11,151 nucleotides of DNA from an uncultured Pedobacter sp. (GTDB lineage: Bacteria > Bacteroidota > Bacteroidia > Sphingobacteriales > Sphingobacteriaceae), in assembly GCA_938008555.1 (NCBI GenBank), contig CALLKE010000080.1, forward strand, positions 1 to 11,151, in the 5' to 3' direction. Every line of letters begins with the position of its first letter. The stretch's first letter is position 1. Made by a program: the position numbers and the translations under genes. This document shows, in pieces, positions 5,563 to 11,151 of the stretch. Below the pieces are notes generated by a model that did no database searches, was not told the DNA's origin, and worked only from the letters and a program-made list of their open reading frames with translations.

Positions 5563-5568
5563 CTCCTT
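5563..5568 (-). promoter_or_regulatory. Shine-Dalgarno site fixing the GTG start of the tail-tip gene
   Basis: AAGGAG lies six bases before GTG 5556 and overlaps the tape-measure stop TAA (TAAAGGAG). No ATG is equally well placed, so the GTG start is credible and translation is likely coupled to the tape-measure gene. Confidence 0.7.
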
Positions 5569-8500
5569 TATGCTACTACTCGTACTTCTGGTTGACCATC
5601 ACCATCCCAACGCTGTAACACTTTAGCTGTTGCTAGGGTGTTTGTTGCAATAGCTTTGTTTTGAGCTGCTAGTTCTTCTCTTAGTGCTGCCACTTCTGCT
5701 GCCATATCTGCTGTAGCTGTCGCCGTAGGATTATTAACATCCACTGCTGTTGTCTTCATACTCATCTGATTAATCTGACCAACAAGTTGAGCATCACTAG
5801 CATCCTTGGCTGCAATATAAGACTGTAAACTAGCATTGAAGTCATGCAGAGCTGTTGCAACATCTTTTGTAGCCAGATAAGTGCCATTGGCAATGTCTAG
5901 TGAATCCTTAGCATTCTGAAGAATACCATCTAGGTAGAATACGTCATCTTCATACTGCTTTTTAGCAATATCAATCTGTTCGTTAATCTTATCTAGGTTA
6001 GCTTGATGCTGGGAATCTAGTGCATCCAATGCAGCTTTACCACTTGATTCGATACTTGCTTTAACAGCGTCAATACTTGCAATACTGGATTCAATAGCAG
6101 CTACTGTAGCATCCTGAGTTGTTAGCTGTTTACCAACAACATCATTTAGCTGAGACAGTTTTCCAGCAGTTACTAATTGCTCTTTCTGGAAATCAAAGCT
6201 ACTACCAAACTGAGTTGCATCCACTTTAGATACAGCAGACAATGTAGATTTAAAAGTATCAGCATTAGGTAGCACACCAGTTGTTTTAGCCATCATTAGA
6301 GCATAATCTAACTGAGCTTTAGCAGCTTGGTATGTCTGGTTCTGAAGAGCTTCGCCACTTCCAGTTAGTTCAGCAATTGATGAGTTGATATCATCGAATA
6401 ATGATTTCAATGAATCTCTTAATGTTTTAGCTGACTCTAGCTGACTGCTGTAAGCTGATTTCTGAGCTTCTGCACCATCAATCTGGGCCTGAGTACTTGC
6501 AGCAATTGCAGATTTAGAAGCTTCATAAGCTTTGTTTTCTGCTGTCTTCTGATCCTCAAGAGATTTAACTTTAGCATCTAACCCAGCTTTCAAGTCTGTC
6601 TTCTGCTTACTAATAGAACGTTCTAGTCCTGATAGGGCAGTTGAAGCTGCTGATTTAAGATTTTCTAGAGCTGCCTTCTCATCTTCAAGAGCATAGATAC
6701 GTAATTGTAATGGACGTAGCGAAGCGTCCATTGAATCTAGTTCTTTCTGTCTTGAGATGGTTAGCAATTCAGAACTGCTTAATGTTAATTCCTGAATTCT
6801 ACCTTGTAGTGTTACCTTCTGAGAAAGTGTTTCAGCAGCAGTGGCTGAAGCTTTAAACGCTGGAGTTAGGTCATTTACAATACCTTCAAGATTGAGTAGA
6901 CTATTGTAAGCTTCTAGGTTAGTATCTTTCATTCCTTCTACTAACTCTCTAAACTTAATTCTAGCATCATCTGCGTTTAAGTCAATCATTGTAAGACCTA
7001 ATTTAGCAAATTCATCTGCTACAATTTTAGTCTTATTAGCTTGCTTTTCTGCCTCAGTTGAGAAGTGGTCATAGAAGCTACTTACCTTGCTAGATAACTC
7101 TTGTAAGCCTCCAGCTAGCTCTACTAACTTCATCTTAGCATCAATAGCATCCATTCCTGTTGCTTTGAATGTTTGTCCAAATTGCCCAAAGATACCGTCT
7201 ACTGTAGCTACTGTACTTGCCACTCTAACAACAGTCTCCATGTAACCTTCACCAATGTTCTGAAACTTCTCCAATCCCGGCAGAAGGGCTGTAGCCATTT
7301 CATCTCCAAGTTTTGAGAATACATTAGTCAGGGTTTCTTGAATCTGTTTGGCATCCATACCTTGAAGGCTAATTCTGCCAATATCTACAACAAAGTTATC
7401 TAATGTTGAAGTAAAGCTGTCACCATCCATCTTAAGTGCTTTAGCTGCTTGTACCATACTATCACCAAGACCTAATACAACTTTAGTTAGTTGGTCTTGT
7501 AATTCAGTTGATACGTCACTTAGATTAGTTTCAGTAGATGTTTTAGTTTTACCAAACTTCTTCTTCTTAGTTTCGATATCTGTATAGCCTTTTACAGCTA
7601 GACCAGATGCCATGATTTCAGTTAGAGATTGAGCACTCTGCACTAGACCACTATCTACAACTGATTTCTTAACTGAGAATAAAGCTCCAACAATAGCATT
7701 TAAACCGGGCATTAGATTGACTAGAACACTACCTACATTCGCTCCGAGAGTTCCTAAGCTAGCTTTACTGCTTCCCATTCCTTCAGCGAATCCTACCTTA
7801 CCTTGTACGCCAGTACGGACTACAATCTTAGCTACGCCTACTAAAGCTGATTCAATATTCTTTAGTGAAGCCAGCATTCCAGCATTGTATGCTAGAGAAG
7901 TTTCAGAGTTGTTCTTCAATACTTCAAGAGCCTTGCTTACTGACTCTGATTTAGCACCACTATCACCAAACACTGTACCAGTACCTTGAGTTTGCTGGCG
8001 TTGATCTGATAAGTTAGGAGTTGAAGCTCCGCCTCCAAGGCTAACACCAATACCAGCTAGTAGAGCAATCATTGCTGCTGCCCCGACGAATGCTAATGGG
8101 CCCGGCATTTGGGCTGCGTTAGCTACTGATGTAGCGCCTGCTGCTTGAGCCTTGGCTGCCTCTGCTGCTGCTACAGGGCCAACTGATTCTACAGTGGCTG
8201 CTGTAGATGCTTCTACACCAAACAAGTAAGTAGCTAAAGTTTCCCCCATAAGTGCCATCTTAGTTAAGGCTGTCTTAGCAGCCATAGCCAACTCAATAAC
8301 TCTGAAAGCTTTCTCAGCTTTAGCCATAGCTTGATATCCTTTGGAATTCTCTGAGAAGAATCCTTTAGCAGCTCCAGCTAATGAGGCGTACATTTGAGCA
8401 TTAATCTGAATACGTTTGTCAGCAACTTCTTTATCTACTTTAGCTAGATTATCTGGAGTAGCCTCGTTTTTATCTGCTAAGAGTTTCTTCTGATCTGCCA

Positions 8501-11151
8501 CGTATTTATCAACTTTAGCTGACTCATCACCAAAGTTCTTATAAGCTTCAGTCATCTTGCTAATTGCAGCTCCAGCTTCACCAAACCCTTCAGCTAGAAT
8601 CTGGCCCGGAGAGCGTCCAATTTCTAACATATTTTTCTTGGCACTCAGAGATAGTTGCTCAGTGTATTGGTTTTGCAATGGAATTAAAGCCTGTAGTACT
8701 TTTACCTCATTTTCATAACCATCAATACGTTTCTGTAGTTCCTCTCCAGCTTTTTCAGCTCTAGCCATTCCAGCACTATCGTTAGCCATGTAAGCTTCCC
8801 AATATGCCTTCTGAACTTGCAAGTCAATAAGTTCTGCTGTTAGTGATATTTGTTGCTGTAAGAAAGTAATCCTATCTCTATCAACTTGCATGCTATCTTG
8901 CTGAGCACCTAAAGGAGTTTGCTGAATATCTGAAAAAGCCATCTGCTGCAATTTAATCTTTTCTTTTAATCCTTGAACAGATTTAAATTGGCTATCTGCA
9001 TACTGAGCTTCCAACGCAATTGCTTGCAATTTTAGCTCTTGCTCTTTATCTAGAAACTTATTAAGCTCATCTCTGATACGTTTTTCTTCACCAAGAAACT
9101 TAATACGCTTAGCAATATTTTCTAGTTCACCAACGTCAGCTCCACGGAATTTAGTCTTTAAGTCTGAGACAGTACGCATAACTTTCTCGTACTCTTTTTC
9201 AGATTCAGTAAGCTTACGCTTAAGTCCCATCTCTTCTTCTTGCCCATCAACAAATGCTTGAGCTGAATTTAGGGCAGACAAATAAGATTTCTCTAGGCGT
9301 TTTGCCATAGATTCTTCTTCTTTTACAGACTTCTTAGAAGCTTTGTCTAGCTCATCAAGAGTGTCTAGTTTAGCCTTGTTATTTTTCAACTCCTTTAATT
9401 GGTTTTCTAAGCCGGTCTTAAAGAAGCCATCTTTGGCTGTAGCAATCTGAGCTTCGGTGTCAAATATTTTCTTGTCAATCTCGTGTAACTTCTTACCTTG
9501 AGAGATTTGATAATCTAGCCACTTACCCTCGTCTTGAAGTTCTTTAACTATTGCAGAGACTTTTTTAAGAGCTTCCCCAGAGTTTACGTCAGCTTGCCGC
9601 TGAGCTAGAATACCATATTTGTTGGCTAACTCTTCAACTTTCTTTTGTTGGTCTTCAATAGCATCACTATATGCTATAATGTCAGTGAGCTTATAAGCTT
9701 TTTTCCGCTTTTCCATAAGATCTGTTAGTCTGGTATTTTCAGCAGATAATTTCTCTAGTACGTCATCAATAGCTGAAGCATACCCTTGCATTGCTTGGGC
9801 ACCCTTCAATTTATCTAGCTCTGCTAGTTGATTGGTAAAACTCTTAGTAGACTCTTCAGCTTGTTTAAATTTATCATATACAATAGCTGCACCTGTAGCG
9901 AGCAATGTAAAGATAACAATCATTGGGTTTCTTGCTAAGAACTTGAGTGCTGTATCTAGTAGTCCAACACCTCCTGCAGCACCTGTAGCTGCAACGCCAA
10001 CTAACCCTAACTCTGCTGCTAGAGAAGCTGACAATGCTGGAGCAATTGCCATTTGAACCATAGCTGAAGCTAAAGAAGCAGAATATGCTGCGAATCCTGC
10101 AATAGCTACATATTTAAGTACAGTGCCAACAGTATCAAGATTTTCTGCTAATAATTTAATTGCTGCTGCTATTAGTCCGGTAACACCTACAGCATTATTA
10201 GCTTCACCAATGTACTTTGTCATTGCATTGGTTAGATTAGTAAATGCACTCTCAACAGTATCAGGTACTGAGGTAGACATTTTAGCCAATTCAGCACGAT
10301 TCTTTTTAAGTACTTCTGTAATAAGTTCTACGCTAATTGCGCCATCGGCTCCCATTTTCTTAAGTTCGCCACGAGTCTTATTAATCTCTTGACCAATTAA
10401 GCGAAGGATAATAGGAGCACCTTCAGCAACAGCATTAAACTCAGCACCATTCAGTCTGCCAGCTTGCATAGACTGAGAGAACTGTAGCATAACTGAACTA
10501 GCTTCAGCAGCCGTAGCTCCTGATACTTTAAGTGCTGCAGCCATAGCTTCAGTAACTTGCATCGCGTCTTTAACTGAGTATCCATACTCGCTCATAGCAG
10601 GTACTAGGCGGGAGAATAACTGTGTAACACCCTCTAATGGTACTCTAAGTTTTTGAGCCATTAAGTACAGCTTCTCTTGAGCATCTGCTGCTAAGAAAGC
10701 ACTACCTAGTTGCATTTTAAGCTTTGCGCCCATTAACGTCCAAGCATCTGCCATCTTAATAGCAGCCTGAGATGTATTAATCAGCGCCCCAGCAAGCATT
10801 GTTCCGCCAAGTAAGTTACGGATGTGGTAGAGTTCTTTACCAAACATCTGCATAACATTCTGCCCCGATGCTAAGGATTGATTAAGACTTTCAACACCTT
10901 TCCTAGCTACTTCTGCATCTTTACCTAAATCTTTGGCTCCAACATCAACCTTGATATTCTTACCTTTGATAGAGGTAAGTGTTGATGATAATTCCATCAT
11001 AGCTTTGTTTAAAGCATTAGCTCCGTCTGTAGGAAAAGATACGGCCATTGCTGATCTTAATTCTGCCAAAGAAGACTTAACAGCATTAAAAGAAGTGGAA
11101 GTATTTGCAAGCTTTTCAGTAAGCTTTCCTACAGATTTTTCTGTTCTTTCT
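5568..11151 (-). CDS. Tail tape-measure protein, 5' end outside window
   Basis: At least 1860 residues are encoded. The frame is open at the right edge: 27 further codons (beginning ERTEKSVGKL) precede the TTG at 11069, so that TTG is not the start. An N-terminal tape-measure domain is clear at about residues 115-320 of the visible protein (ADAWTLMGAKLKM, LPVP-type loop LRVPLEGVTQLFSRL, QSMQAGRLNGAEFNAVAEGA). A hydrophobic stretch of about 100 residues follows (about 325-425), then long helical coiled-coil regions rich in Glu, Lys and Gln, a second Ala/Gly-rich hydrophobic segment at about 945-1040, and a further long coiled coil near the C-terminus. It sets tail length and is ejected with the DNA. 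At about 0.15 nm per residue the tail would be at least roughly 280 nm. No lysozyme or peptidase domain is seen. Confidence 0.95.
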   Translation of the reverse strand, partial: ERTEKSVGKLTEKLANTSTSFNAVKSSLAELRSAMAVSFPTDGANALNKAMMELSSTLTSIKGKNIKVDVGAKDLGKDAEVARKGVESLNQSLASGQNVMQMFGKELYHIRNLLGGTMLAGALINTSQAAIKMADAWTLMGAKLKMQLGSAFLAADAQEKLYLMAQKLRVPLEGVTQLFSRLVPAMSEYGYSVKDAMQVTEAMAAALKVSGATAAEASSVMLQFSQSMQAGRLNGAEFNAVAEGAPIILRLIGQEINKTRGELKKMGADGAISVELITEVLKKNRAELAKMSTSVPDTVESAFTNLTNAMTKYIGEANNAVGVTGLIAAAIKLLAENLDTVGTVLKYVAIAGFAAYSASLASAMVQMAIAPALSASLAAELGLVGVAATGAAGGVGLLDTALKFLARNPMIVIFTLLATGAAIVYDKFKQAEESTKSFTNQLAELDKLKGAQAMQGYASAIDDVLEKLSAENTRLTDLMEKRKKAYKLTDIIAYSDAIEDQQKKVEELANKYGILAQRQADVNSGEALKKVSAIVKELQDEGKWLDYQISQGKKLHEIDKKIFDTEAQIATAKDGFFKTGLENQLKELKNNKAKLDTLDELDKASKKSVKEEESMAKRLEKSYLSALNSAQAFVDGQEEEMGLKRKLTESEKEYEKVMRTVSDLKTKFRGADVGELENIAKRIKFLGEEKRIRDELNKFLDKEQELKLQAIALEAQYADSQFKSVQGLKEKIKLQQMAFSDIQQTPLGAQQDSMQVDRDRITFLQQQISLTAELIDLQVQKAYWEAYMANDSAGMARAEKAGEELQKRIDGYENEVKVLQALIPLQNQYTEQLSLSAKKNMLEIGRSPGQILAEGFGEAGAAISKMTEAYKNFGDESAKVDKYVADQKKLLADKNEATPDNLAKVDKEVADKRIQINAQMYASLAGAAKGFFSENSKGYQAMAKAEKAFRVIELAMAAKTALTKMALMGETLATYLFGVEASTAATVESVGPVAAAEAAKAQAAGATSVANAAQMPGPLAFVGAAAMIALLAGIGVSLGGGASTPNLSDQRQQTQGTGTVFGDSGAKSESVSKALEVLKNNSETSLAYNAGMLASLKNIESALVGVAKIVVRTGVQGKVGFAEGMGSSKASLGTLGANVGSVLVNLMPGLNAIVGALFSVKKSVVDSGLVQSAQSLTEIMASGLAVKGYTDIETKKKKFGKTKTSTETNLSDVSTELQDQLTKVVLGLGDSMVQAAKALKMDGDSFTSTLDNFVVDIGRISLQGMDAKQIQETLTNVFSKLGDEMATALLPGLEKFQNIGEGYMETVVRVASTVATVDGIFGQFGQTFKATGMDAIDAKMKLVELAGGLQELSSKVSSFYDHFSTEAEKQANKTKIVADEFAKLGLTMIDLNADDARIKFRELVEGMKDTNLEAYNSLLNLEGIVNDLTPAFKASATAAETLSQKVTLQGRIQELTLSSSELLTISRQKELDSMDASLRPLQLRIYALEDEKAALENLKSAASTALSGLERSISKQKTDLKAGLDAKVKSLEDQKTAENKAYEASKSAIAASTQAQIDGAEAQKSAYSSQLESAKTLRDSLKSLFDDINSSIAELTGSGEALQNQTYQAAKAQLDYALMMAKTTGVLPNADTFKSTLSAVSKVDATQFGSSFDFQKEQLVTAGKLSQLNDVVGKQLTTQDATVAAIESSIASIDAVKASIESSGKAALDALDSQHQANLDKINEQIDIAKKQYEDDVFYLDGILQNAKDSLDIANGTYLATKDVATALHDFNASLQSYIAAKDASDAQLVGQINQMSMKTTAVDVNNPTATATADMAAEVAALREELAAQNKAIATNTLATAKVLQRWDGDGQPEVRVVA

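Noticed and set aside
11067..11069. TTG at 11069 as start of the tape-measure protein
   Set aside because: The frame continues open for 27 more codons to the window edge with similar helical composition and there is no Shine-Dalgarno site; the true start is outside.
1..11151. Absence of GTGCAC sites as evidence of site avoidance
   Set aside because: Only about one to two are expected in 11 kb of this AT-rich sequence, so zero found by eye is not significant.
1..11151. Integrase, tRNA genes, CRISPR arrays, insertion sequences
   Set aside because: Looked for on both strands by eye and none seen; no transposase or tyrosine recombinase motifs in any supported frame.

Overview
The window is the tail-to-lysis part of a tailed phage or prophage. 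All genes lie on the minus strand and are tightly packed, with overlapping stop/start codons (TAATG, TAG-ATG, TAATATG) and good Shine-Dalgarno sites, as expected of one late operon. The very long tape-measure protein points to a long-tailed phage, most likely with siphovirus morphology. The host is not shown directly. The style of the attC site described below, and the restriction enzyme family as I recall it, fit a (possibly marine) gammaproteobacterium, but this is inference.

Layout in transcription order, right to left: a tape-measure protein (5568-11151, its 5' end outside the window); a tail protein with a CBM5/12-like module (4648-5556); a tail-fibre-like protein with an Ala-rich stalk (4109-4648); three small proteins of unknown role, at least two probably structural (3714-4109, 3248-3712, 2837-3247); a permuted papain-fold peptidase/amidase of YiiX/YebB type (2407-2835); an interrupted four-helix membrane protein (2371-2434 plus 120-451); and a small membrane-anchored protein running off the left edge (1-133). 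The last two and the amidase may belong to lysis, but this is not proven.

The main discovery is at 452-2370. An ApaLI-like type II restriction endonuclease gene and a beta-class amino-DNA-methyltransferase gene form a complete integron gene cassette sitting inside the phage membrane-protein gene. Its 3' end is an attC site with the usual architecture (R'', L'', L' and extrahelical bases). Its 5' end is GTTAGCCCC, the exact reverse complement of the R'' box GGGGCTAAC, as a circularised cassette requires. The downstream phage junction is G/AT, the G(A/T)T type of secondary site used by integron integrases. Removing the 1919 bp on paper rejoins the flanking phage sequence into one uninterrupted 131-codon reading frame with four membrane segments. 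I read this as IntI-mediated insertion of a restriction-modification cassette into a phage genome at a non-attI site. The phage now carries a bacterial defence system in its late operon, probably expressed by read-through from the tail genes.

No stretch longer than 300 bases lacks a gene. I see no integrase, tRNA, CRISPR array, convincing promoter or intrinsic terminator in the window.
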